Positions 52,722-61,746 of a DNA stretch of 64,000 nt are shown piece after piece; the stretch's first letter is position 1; the number at the start of each line of letters is the position of its first letter. The stretch comes from Collinsella sp. (GTDB taxonomy: Bacteria > Actinomycetota > Coriobacteriia > Coriobacteriales > Coriobacteriaceae): assembly GCA_018376905.1 (NCBI GenBank), contig JAHAAK010000001.1, forward strand, positions 35,208 to 99,207. Reading direction: 5' to 3'. The notes under the pieces are model-generated. The model worked only from the letters and a program-made list of their open reading frames with translations, did not search any database and was not told the origin of the DNA. The translations under genes and the position numbers were made by a program.

Positions 52722-53582
52722 ATGTCTTTTGCCATCATAACCGACTCCACGTCGGACATCTCCCCCGCCCGCGCTCAAGAGCTCGGCATTTACGTGATTC
52801 CGCTGCATGTGATTATCGAGGGCGAGGACCTGCTCGACCAGGTGCAGATTACCGCCGAGGAATACGTCGCGCGCATGGCCGGCTCCGAGCAACTGCCGCA
52901 CACCTCGCAGCCGAGCGCCGGCGAGTTCAAGGCACTCTTTGACCGCGTGCTCGCCGACGGCCATGATAGCGCCATCTTTATCTCACTGTGCAGCGAGTGG
53001 TCCGCCTGCTATGCCAACGCCAGCCTGACGGCCGAAACGCACGAACTCGACGTGCGCTGCATCGACTCGCGCACCGGCTCGGGTGCCGAGGGCCTGCTGG
53101 TGGAGTACGCGCTGGCCATGCGCGAGGACGGCCGCAGCCTGGACGAGACCGAGGCGCAGATCCGCGCGACGCTGCCCGACGCCCACCTGCTGCTGATTCC
53201 CCGCACGCTCGAGAACCTGGTCAAGAACGGCCGCGCGCCCAAGCTCGCCGGCCAGCTCACGCAGATGCTCAACATTCGCCTGGCCGTTTCGCCGGAGTGG
53301 AAATCGGGCGAGATCAAGGCAATCAAAAAGGGCCGCGGCGCCAAGCGCATCGTTGCCAACACCATGGCAGATTGCCTCGCGTTTTTGGACGAGCACCCGG
53401 GCTCAAGCGTGCGCGTGCTCACGACCGGCGCCGCCGAGGAGCAGGAACTTGTCAACGAGGCGCTCGCGGGCCAGGACTACGTAGACGCCGGCACCGGCCC
53501 CATCGGCTGCACCATCGCCACCCATGTAGGCGTCGACGCCATCGCCATCAGCTACTGCCCCCGCTACCAGCCAACTCGCTAG
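52722..53582 (+). CDS. DegV family fatty-acid-binding protein (second copy)
   Basis: A 286-residue protein: FAIITDSTSDISPARAQELG at the N-terminus, SEQLPHTSQPSAGEFKALF, IDSRTGSGAEGLLVEYALAM, then LENLVKNGRAPKLAGQLTQM. The same family as the protein at 16476, but clearly diverged. Likely a FakB-like lipid carrier. The ATG at 52722 has GAAAGGTGCAATT. A CTAT-rich -10-like ACTATACTTG lies around 52657. It ends before the accessory island. Confidence 0.92.
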   Translation: MSFAIITDSTSDISPARAQELGIYVIPLHVIIEGEDLLDQVQITAEEYVARMAGSEQLPHTSQPSAGEFKALFDRVLADGHDSAIFISLCSEWSACYANASLTAETHELDVRCIDSRTGSGAEGLLVEYALAMREDGRSLDETEAQIRATLPDAHLLLIPRTLENLVKNGRAPKLAGQLTQMLNIRLAVSPEWKSGEIKAIKKGRGAKRIVANTMADCLAFLDEHPGSSVRVLTTGAAEEQELVNEALAGQDYVDAGTGPIGCTIATHVGVDAIAISYCPRYQPTR

Positions 53583-53595
53583 GGACGCCCACATC

Positions 53596-53662
53596 AGTTA
53601 TGGTGAAATGGGGACTGTTTTTGGCTTATTAGCCGCCAATCAATCCCTATTCCACCGCAGCT
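53596..53662. repeat. R4 inverted repeat (AGTTGCGGTGA type), degenerate copy
   Basis: AGTTATGGTGAAATGGGGA faces TCCCTATTCCACCGCAGCT, 14 of 19 complementary plus wobbles. The interior GACTGTTTTTGGC and CAATCAATCCCTATTCC words match the copy at 57297, showing common origin. Confidence 0.65.
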
Positions 53663-53677
53663 TAGAAGCAGTTCGTT

Positions 53678-53739
53678 TGGGACGGGGCTAAAAAGACTGG
53701 TATCAAACGTTTCAGACCAGTCTTTTTAGCCCCGTCCCA
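53678..53739. terminator. Perfect 24-bp hairpin, probable bidirectional terminator
   Basis: TGGGACGGGGCTAAAAAGAC... (53678-53701) is exactly complementary to 53716-53739, with loop ATCAAACGTTTCAG and TTTTA after it. Half-sites of the same word occur near 11710, 11780 and 24645. Confidence 0.8.
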
Positions 53740-53750
53740 TTTTACCTACC

Positions 53751-53890
53751 CTACATCAGCCCGCTCAGGGCGATGTCGACGGCTTCGTTGAGGTCGTCAG
53801 TAATGTGTACCAGATCCGGATCGAGCGGGCTGATCATACCGGCGCTCATCACCGGGCCGTTGAGCCAGTCGAACAGGCCCCTCGCGGTAC
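53751..53890 (-). pseudogene. 3' remnant of a LOG-family gene
   Basis: On the minus strand it translates as GLFDWLNGPVMSAGMISPLD and the following residues to the end ALSGLM, nearly identical to the C-terminus of the intact LOG-family gene at 58101-58859. At the DNA level 53751-53880 matches 58101-58230 with roughly one change in nine bases. Beyond about 53890 the similarity stops and unrelated AT-rich DNA begins. It has no 5' part and is not functional. Confidence 0.85.
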
Positions 53891-54298
53891 CCACTGGACA
53901 AAAAATGGCAAATATGAGTACCGCCACCAAATTAGTAGCAGCAAAATCTCGCCGGAATTGATCATTTCGATCAATTCCACGTCTTGCCAAGGCTCAAAAT
54001 TCCGTGTTTAGTGGGTTAGATATATAGAATAATGTGGAATTGGTATTCTATTCTTACCAAATGTTATGAGACTACATTAACAACAGTACTCATATTTGAC
54101 GTTATTTGACCACGGAGTCATTCGAGGACCCCTCCCCACGCCGCCAACACGCCCCATAGCCGCCAAAACACCTTTAACAACAGCCGCCGCACGTTTTGGC
54201 ACCGGTTAATTGCCACTCACGGATCGGTACCCCACTATTACCGAACCAAAATCGAAGTCGCATATCTCATAAAGCTGAAATGACGTACCCTCATCCCA
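53891..54298. other. AT-rich gene-free stretch upstream of the TOTE-type gene
   Basis: Contains a perfect 10-bp hairpin GGAATTGATC-ATTTC-GATCAATTCC (53954-53978) and AT-rich tracts around 54020-54060 that could hold the promoter. Composition differs sharply from the GC-rich flanks. No gene is seen. Confidence 0.55.
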
Positions 54299-57255
54299 AT
54301 GAACGCTGACAAGAATGGCATTCAAATGAGCAACGCCGTGCATCAATACGCCCTTTTCGGGAACGCCTTATTCAAACTCAATAAAACGGTTGTCCACGCT
54401 TCAGATCCGCGTAAGCAGATCGTAATCTGTAGCAACGGTCCAGACATCCGTTACGCAACACTCGAAGAATGGGACAAAGCCGGCAAATCTTTCGGCGAAC
54501 GTGCACAGACCGAGGGCATCGTTACCAGCGCGAGCCCAGCGCGCGACAAACTCGAGCTCTTTCGCAATCTTTTTACCGGCCGCAAAGATGTGCACGCTCA
54601 CGGGTATCGCAGAAAAGACGGGGGCATCGGCTATACACCCGCCTGCGCAAATGAGTGGAAGCCAGGCATTTGCCCCAAAGCAAACCATCACAGAATTAAA
54701 TGCGCTGAATGTCGCAGCCGCACATTCCTTGAGCTGAACGATGCCGCCATTATCGCCCATTTCAAAGGCAGCGACGACAGGCTCCGGGACGTCATAGGTC
54801 AATATGTTCTCGACAAAGACTGCAGCACAAATGTCCTTGTCATTGATTTTGACAAAGCCGATTGGAAAGAAGCGACAAACGCTATCAGGCTTGTCGTAAA
54901 AAACCATGGAATTAACGCTGCAGTCGAGCGATCAAGGTCAGGCAACGGCGCGCATATCTGGTTTTTCTTCCTAGAACCTATAAACGCAAAGACAGCACGA
55001 GATTTCGGTAGCTGCCTTATCGCCGAAGCAGCGGCACTCAACAAGACAATCACCTTCGAAGCCTTTGACCGAATGATACCCGCGCAGTCCACCATTCCTG
55101 AAGGCGGCTTTGGAAATCTCATTGCGCTGCCCTTTCAGGGAAAAGCGCAGCGGGAAGGAAACAGCGTATTTGTTGACGAACGATTCGAGCCCTTTCCCGA
55201 CCAATGGCTTTACCTTTCGCAAATCCAACTAATCTCGCGTGCGACGGTGGATCGTCTGATCGAGGACACCAAAAACAAACCGCTTGGAATAGCAACAGCT
55301 GCAGCGACAAACAAAACCAGGCGCAATGTCCAAAAGCCACGAAAGCGGCTCCCGCTCACGCCACGAGACTTCCCCTCGAACCTGCTCGTCACACAAGCCG
55401 ATATGCTCTACATCCCCGAAAAGTCTCTGAGCCCGGCAGCTCAAATGGAAATCCGCAGGCTTGCGACATTTGCCAACCCGGAGTTCTTCCGTGCGCAATC
55501 TATGCATCAATCAGTATTCGGCAAACCGCGACTCATAGACCTCAGCGAACTTAGAGATGGCCGCGTCGCGATTCCCAGAGGCTGCAAAGCCCAACTTGAG
55601 CAGCTGATTCAAGAAGCCCACGTTACTGCCCATTATTCAGACGAACGTAGCACAGGCAATCCAATTGAGATGGCATTCAAAGGGACCCTTCATCCCGAAC
55701 AGCAAATTGCCGCCGACCAGATGCTTGAATACGAAGACGGAATCATGTCTGCGCCAACGGGCTTCGGTAAAACCGTCATCGGAGCTTATCTTATTGCCGC
55801 CGTTGGTCTTCCGGCGCTCGTCATTGTTCCAAAGACCGCGCTCATAGCCCAATGGAAATCGCAGCTCGAACGATTTCTCGACATTACGGACACCAGAGAG
55901 CCGGTCCGAACGCCAAAAGGACGAATCAGCAAAAAGCAACCTCCCCTTATTGGACAAATCGGAGGGGACAAAACCGCCGTCAGCGGCCTTATCGACGTCG
56001 CTTCCTTTCAGTCGCTATCTGGCAAAGACTCCCAAACCGGGGAGCCGATAGTTAAGAACCTTGTTCGTAATTACGGCCTCATTATCTGCGACGAATGCCA
56101 CCATGCTGCCGCGCCACAGCTCGAGCTCGTCCTCAAGTCCGCTCCAGCCAAATATATATATATGGCCTCTCCGCGACACCCGAGCGCTCCGACGGACTCA
56201 CGCGGGCGCTCTCGATGCTCTGCGGCCCGCTTCGCTATGTCATCGATCCAAAAACGCAGGCAATTCAGCAGGGCATCCAGCGCATCGTTCGACCGAGATT
56301 TACCGGCATTCGGCTATCCGCCTACGAGCCGGATGCAAGCTTCAATCAGATTCTCGATATGCTGTGTGCACATGCGGCAAGAAACGAATTGATTGTCGAT
56401 GACGCCCTCGAAGCAGCGTCAAACGGTCGACATCCGCTCATACTATCCAAAAGGAAAAAGCATGCTGAGGAACTGTTCAGGTTGCTTAATGATCGCAGAC
56501 ACGAGCCCATACTCTTAACCGGAGAAATCGGCGCCAAAGAAAGAAAAGCGATACTGAACAGTCTTCCCGGCTTTGAGCATGAACATCGAATCATCGTCGC
56601 CACCGAAAGCCTTCTGAGCGAGGGCTTCGATCTGTCCTACCTTGACACCCTTTTCATTGCCACGCCGATATCTTGGGACGGCAGCGTAACGCAGCAGGTG
56701 GGCAGACTGCATAGAAGCCACGAGGGCAAGCAACAGGTTGAGATATTCGACTACATTGACCTGTCGATACCCATGCTCGCCCGCATGTACCAGAAAAGAC
56801 TCAAGACGTACGCCAAGTTGGGGTACGAAATTTATTCAGCAGAGGACAGCGAGCAACCCGATTACAACATTCTCATAGAGCCGGCAAACGCTATTGAGGC
56901 ATTAATTAAAGACATCACCGGTGCCACAAAGAGTGCCTTCATAGCCGCATCCTACGCATCCGCCGCATGCCTCACGAAACTCACCACCACACTCGCAGGC
57001 GCAGCCGCCCGTGGGATTACCCTTGAGGTTTATGTTGCCTCACCTCCGCGCGATGACGCGAAAGCGATTTTTGCCGAGATGAACGTCGACTATTCCGTCA
57101 AGGCCAAAGGGCGGCTGTGCGCGGCCGTGATTGACGAGGAAACTGTCTGGTACGGGACTATCCCGCTGCTGGCATTCCCCAAGAAAGAAGACCGCAGCAT
57201 CCGTTTCAAAAGCAACGAAGTCGCCGCTGAGTTTTTGAGCGAAATCCAGCAATGA
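54299..57255 (+). pseudogene. TOTE-type primase-helicase-PLD protein, split by a frameshift
   Basis: Two overlapping frames (54299-56392 and 56095-57255) join into one protein of about 984 residues if one AT unit is removed at 56150-56163. Order: a Cys/His zinc module (YTPACANEWKPGIC, IKCAECRSRTF, near 120-145); an archaeo-eukaryotic primase domain (VLVIDFDKADW near 182, SRSGNGAHIWFFF near 218); an SF2 helicase with Walker A SAPTGFGKTVIGA near 485, DECH in LIICDECHHAAA near 600, YGLSATPERSDG and VGRLHRSHEGK; then a PLD-like end with VWYGTIPLLAF. This matches primase-helicases described as TOTE conflict systems. As read, the helicase is cut before motif III. The HxK motif of PLD is not intact. 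No Shine-Dalgarno is visible; ATG 54326 is an alternative start. Confidence 0.85.
56150..56163 (+). repeat. AT dinucleotide tract at the frameshift
   Basis: AA followed by six AT units, then GG. With five units the frame reads AKYIYGLSATPERSDG, the expected helicase motif; with six it reads AKYIYMASPRH and later stops. Confidence 0.9.
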
Positions 57256-57296
57256 GGAGAACCGGGGGCCGCAGCAGCGAACGGGGCGCGCCTATC

Positions 57297-57363
57297 AGTT
57301 GCGGTGAAATAGGGACTGTTTTTGGCCAATCGACCGCAAATCAATCCCTATTCCACCGCAACT
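57297..57363. repeat. R4 inverted repeat (AGTTGCGGTGA type)
   Basis: AGTTGCGGTGAAATAGGGA (57297-57315) and TCCCTATTCCACCGCAACT (57345-57363) pair at 18 of 19. It lies between the stops of the convergent TOTE-type and toxin genes. Confidence 0.8.
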
Positions 57364-57376
57364 TGGAAATCGGCGA

Positions 57377-57685
57377 TCAGCCCAGCGGACCCTGAAACAG
57401 TTCCTCATGCGAGCCCATTCTCACCAGCCTAATCACTGGGTTAGTCTTATGGGGAAGATAAAGAACGACCACATCGACCAAGCCATCGGATAGGTGGAAA
57501 TCGATGTGGCCGTTGTAGTTTCCGCCCGGGTTTGAGAGCTCGTGGGCGCCATACTCCGCCGGAAGTGACCCATGAGCCACAAGCTCCACAACCGCCGCTT
57601 TAAACTCACTTTTTAGCTGCGGATGCATGCGCATCGTTCGTTTGTAGTCCACCTTAAATTGAGCCTCGACTTTAATCTCGAACAT
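57377..57685 (-). CDS. YafQ-family toxin of a type II toxin-antitoxin system
   Basis: A 102-residue RelE/YafQ-fold mRNA interferase: FEIKVEAQFKVDYKRTMRMH, LPAEYGAHELSNPGGNYNGH, DFHLSDGLVDVVVLYLPHKT and IRLVRMGSHEELF. The His/Asp pair in GHIDFHL and the terminal RMGSHEELF are typical of YafQ, which cleaves mRNA on the ribosome. It starts two bases after the antitoxin stop (57688), so the pair is one operon. It lies inside the island between the TOTE-type gene and the LOG gene. Confidence 0.92.
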   Translation of the reverse strand: MFEIKVEAQFKVDYKRTMRMHPQLKSEFKAAVVELVAHGSLPAEYGAHELSNPGGNYNGHIDFHLSDGLVDVVVLYLPHKTNPVIRLVRMGSHEELFQGPLG

Positions 57686-57687
57686 CG

Positions 57688-57987
57688 CTATTCCTCATCG
57701 AGGAATGACATAAGCTCATCAGCGTTATTGAATGACGGGCTATCGTCCGGCAAAATCCCCAACTCATGAGCCTCGGCGATCACCATGGCACGCCTCGTCG
57801 CCTCGTTGGGCACCTCCGCCCTTCCTACAATCTCAAAAGGAATCTTTCGCTGATTTACCAGCTGCCGAACGGCAAGATTGAGATAGGAATTGAGGCTGAG
57901 GCCGACCGAATCCAAGAACTCAGTCGCCTGCTCCTTGAGCCCCTCTTCGATGCGAACCGTCGTAGGCTTAACCGTTGCAGTAGACAT
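57688..57987 (-). CDS. RelB/DinJ-family antitoxin
   Basis: A 99-residue antitoxin with an N-terminal ribbon-helix-helix domain (TVRIEEGLKEQATEFLDSVG, then SLNSYLNLAVRQLVNQRKIP) for operator binding, and a C-terminal toxin-wrapping region (SFNNADELMSFLDEE). The ATG at 57987 follows AGGAGGTCGCGT. Antitoxin first and toxin second is the usual order. A palindromic operator is expected at 57990-58060; ATAGCATCAGATTGCCAT is present there, but no convincing palindrome is seen. Confidence 0.92.
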   Translation of the reverse strand: MSTATVKPTTVRIEEGLKEQATEFLDSVGLSLNSYLNLAVRQLVNQRKIPFEIVGRAEVPNEATRRAMVIAEAHELGILPDDSPSFNNADELMSFLDEE

Positions 57988-58100
57988 ACGCGACCTCCTA
58001 GCCTCGTCTTTTGCATCAGTATACCCAATATAAATGGCAACCTGACGTTAGATAGCATCAGATTGCCATGCATATTCATGTCGCGGTAGACACGATTGCT

Positions 58101-58859
58101 CTACATCAACCCGCTGAGCGCAATGTCAACGGCCTCGTTGAGGTCGTCGGTAATGTGTACCAGATCCGGGTCGAGCGGGCTAATCATACTGGCGCTCATT
58201 ACCGGGCCGTTAAGCCAGTCGAACAGGCCCTGCCAGTACTCGGTGCCCACCAGCACAAGCGGCATGCGCTTGACCTTGTGCGTTTGCACCAGCGTGAGCA
58301 CCTCGAACATCTCGTCGAGTGTGCCAAACCCGCCGGGAAAAACAATAGCGCCCGAGCTGTATTTGACGAACATGGTCTTGCGCACAAAGAAGTAACGGAA
58401 GTCCATACCAAGGTTCACGTATTTGTTGAGCCCCTGCTCGTGCGGCAGCTCAATGCCCAAACCAACTGACTTGCCGTTGACGCTCGCCGCCCCCTTATTA
58501 GCCGCTTCCATGACACCAGGACCACCGCCGGTGATAACCGCCACGCCGCGCTGGGCAATCTTACGGCCGACTGTGCGCGCCGCCTTGTAGAGCGGATCGG
58601 TCTTGGGCGTGCGGGCGCTGCCGAAGATGGTCACCGCAGGACCAAGCTCGGCAAGCGCGCCAAAGCCATCGACGAATTCTGCCTGAATACGAAGGACGCG
58701 CCACGGATCGGCATGCAACCAGTCGGTTGAATCTTCGGGCGCCAGCAGGTTGGCGTAGGTGTTGTCCTTAGGAATCATGGGGCCGCGCATAACCACGGGG
58801 CCGCGGCGGTACGTCTCGTCGTAGGCGGGCTCGCCCTCGACGTTCTCATTCTTAATCAT
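58101..58859 (-). CDS. LOG family protein (TIGR00730-type)
   Basis: A 252-residue Rossmann-fold protein with the LOG motif PGGFGTLDEMFEVLTL near residue 178 and AVITGGGPGVMEAANKGAAS. Related proteins are cytokinin-riboside-5'-phosphate phosphoribohydrolases or nucleotide-binding proteins called lysine decarboxylase-like in older annotations. The ATG at 58859 follows ATAGGAGTACCC. The last 45 codons are duplicated as a remnant at 53751, with the island between, so this gene marks the insertion boundary. Intact and apparently functional. Confidence 0.92.
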   Translation of the reverse strand: MIKNENVEGEPAYDETYRRGPVVMRGPMIPKDNTYANLLAPEDSTDWLHADPWRVLRIQAEFVDGFGALAELGPAVTIFGSARTPKTDPLYKAARTVGRKIAQRGVAVITGGGPGVMEAANKGAASVNGKSVGLGIELPHEQGLNKYVNLGMDFRYFFVRKTMFVKYSSGAIVFPGGFGTLDEMFEVLTLVQTHKVKRMPLVLVGTEYWQGLFDWLNGPVMSASMISPLDPDLVHITDDLNEAVDIALSGLM

Positions 58860-59072
58860 GGGTACTCCTATCGAGAAAAAGAAAAGCGGGCGGGGTCGAC
58901 GCCATGCGTCAAACACCCGCCCGAACATCAACTATTCGGTATGGTACCCACGATGCGTTATGCGCTTGCAAGGCATCGGTCAGCGGTCGCGCAGCCGACG
59001 TCAGCGAATGTGACGAGCGGCTGCCGCTCAGCCTTTGCCGTTGCCCACGCTCTGTAAGCGCGCCTGTCGCCC

Positions 59073-60212
<1,140 letters not shown>

Positions 60213-60297
60213 AAACTGGAACTCCTTGGTTGCGGTTCATACGCAAACCATTATACGGGCAACCCGCAAGAAGCACCGACTCGACAGAAACTGATGC

Positions 60298-60440
60298 ATT
60301 AAACGACTAGTCGTCGGGGACAATCTTCAGCGCCATCTTGCAAAGAAGTGTCCCAATCTGCCGGCACTTAGGGACCGTCCCCAGGTGCCGGCAAGAGCGT
60401 CCCTTTCGACTAGTCATTTAAGAGCGTCCCCAACGACTAC
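60298..60440. repeat. R2-family repeat array
   Basis: TTAAACGACTAGTCGTCGGG, AAGTGTCCC, CTGCCGGCACTTAGGGACCG, AGGTGCCGGCA and TCGACTAGTCATTTAAGAGC in succession. It directly precedes R3 copy C. Confidence 0.8.
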
Positions 60441-60454
60441 ATCTGGGATTATTT

Positions 60455-60635
60455 CCAACGGCCAAGGCAACGCCGATGCTCTGACAACGTCAGCGAGCGG
60501 TCGCCAGAGCGAACAAATTGGCATGAAAAGAGGACGGCATAGACCTTCTGGTCATGCCGTCCTCTTTGAGTGACAAGTTGTCGCTCTGGTGACCGCGCAG
60601 CGTCGGCTGGTCCGCCGTTCGTTAGAACGGCGGAA
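60455..60635 (+). repeat. R3 structured element, copy C, with 3' hairpin
   Basis: The outer stem GGTCGCCAGAGCG (60499-60511) pairs with CGCTCTGGTGACC (60582-60594). Its sequence differs fully from copies A and B but sits in the same place. The apical stem AAGAGGACGGCAT.. with TTCT loop (60528-60567) is longer. ACAAATTGGCATGAAAAGAG replaces GCAAGGTGACGTGAAAGAG. A TCCGCCGTTC/GAACGGCGGA hairpin follows, as in copy B. It ends 17 bases before the stop of the opposite-strand SDR gene. Confidence 0.72.
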
Positions 60636-60651
60636 CCTGAGACGTAACCCC

Positions 60652-61452
60652 CTAAGGCCGCTGGCCCATGCCACCCTCAAGGGTGACGGTCTCGCCGTTC
60701 ATGTACTTAAAGTCGGGACCGCAGAGCTGAACGACCACGCGGCCGATTTCCTTCTCGACGTCGCCGTAGTGACCCGCCGGCGGCATGTGGACATTGGCCT
60801 TGAACGCCTCGGGATAGGCATCCTGGAAGTTCTCGAGCGCAGCGGTCCAAGCAAGCGGGCAAACGATATTGACGTTGATGCCATCCTTGCCCCACTCGTT
60901 GGCGGCAACGCGGGTCAGGCCGCGGATGCCCTCCTTGGCGGCAGCATAGCTGCACTGGCCATAGTTGCCAAACAGGCCGGCGCCCGAGGCAAAGTTGACC
61001 ACGGAGCCCTTGGTCTCCTTCAGGTGCGGATAGGCCTTCTGCATGTACAGATAGGTAGCATACAGACCGGAGTAAATGGCCAGGTTAAACTGGTCCATGG
61101 TGTGATCGGCGATGGTCACGCCCGAGGCGCTGGCCTGAGCATTGTTGACGACGGCGTCGATGCGGCCGAACTCCTCAATGGCCTTGTCGATAACGTTCTG
61201 GACGACAGCCTCGTTGTCCTGACCAGCCGAAACATCGGCCTGAACAGGCAGAACCTTGACACCGTACTCGGCCTCGAGGGACTCCTTGGCGGCCTCGAGC
61301 TTGGCGACGTTGCGGCCGGTGATAACGAGGTTCGCGCCCTCCTTGGCAAAAGCGATATCGATGCCGTAACCGATGGAGCCAGCGGAGCCGTCCTTAAGCG
61401 TGGCCTTGCCGCCGCCGGTGACGATCACGGTCTTACCAGTGAAAAGTCCCAT
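60652..61452 (-). CDS. Short-chain dehydrogenase/reductase
   Basis: A 266-residue NAD(P)-dependent oxidoreductase. The catalytic residues are in VVNFASGAGLF (Ser) and YGQCSYAAAKEGIRGL (Tyr-x3-Lys), with NNA in AVVNNAQASASG. The glycine-rich cofactor motif is split by an insertion: VTGGGKATLKDGSAGSIGYG instead of the usual TGxxxGxG. Gut Coriobacteriia carry many SDRs acting on bile acids or sugars; the substrate here cannot be assigned. The ATG at 61452 follows GAAAGGACTTTAT. Confidence 0.88.
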   Translation of the reverse strand: MGLFTGKTVIVTGGGKATLKDGSAGSIGYGIDIAFAKEGANLVITGRNVAKLEAAKESLEAEYGVKVLPVQADVSAGQDNEAVVQNVIDKAIEEFGRIDAVVNNAQASASGVTIADHTMDQFNLAIYSGLYATYLYMQKAYPHLKETKGSVVNFASGAGLFGNYGQCSYAAAKEGIRGLTRVAANEWGKDGINVNIVCPLAWTAALENFQDAYPEAFKANVHMPPAGHYGDVEKEIGRVVVQLCGPDFKYMNGETVTLEGGMGQRP

Positions 61453-61746
61453 ATAAAGTCCTTTCAAATCGCGACGGGCGCACCCGCCGACTGCGCGCAT
61501 CCAAATAAACGCGCCAAAAGCTGAAATGCAACTTTAACGGGTTCAAGTGAAAAATAAAGCCCATGGCAGGCGAACGGCGCAACGTCTTTCGGCGAAGGGA
61601 ATGTCAAGTAAAAATTGGATAGAGTGGCCGAGTTTTTGCTATCGTCGCGAGCCATCGAACACGTTTTGAAACTTTGCTGCGGCGCGCGGGATGTCGGCGC
61701 GAGACCTTATCATAGGGTGACAAACAACGATGAGGAGCACATGCCT

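Larger units (their letters stand above)
53583..53750. other. Left junction of the accessory island
   Basis: Holds an R4-type inverted repeat (53596-53662) and a perfect 24-bp hairpin (53678-53739). No gene. Confidence 0.6.

Noticed and set aside
53891..58100. Prophage or integrative element with its own integrase
   Set aside because: No integrase, transposase, structural or conjugation gene is present; only the TOTE-type gene and the toxin-antitoxin pair.
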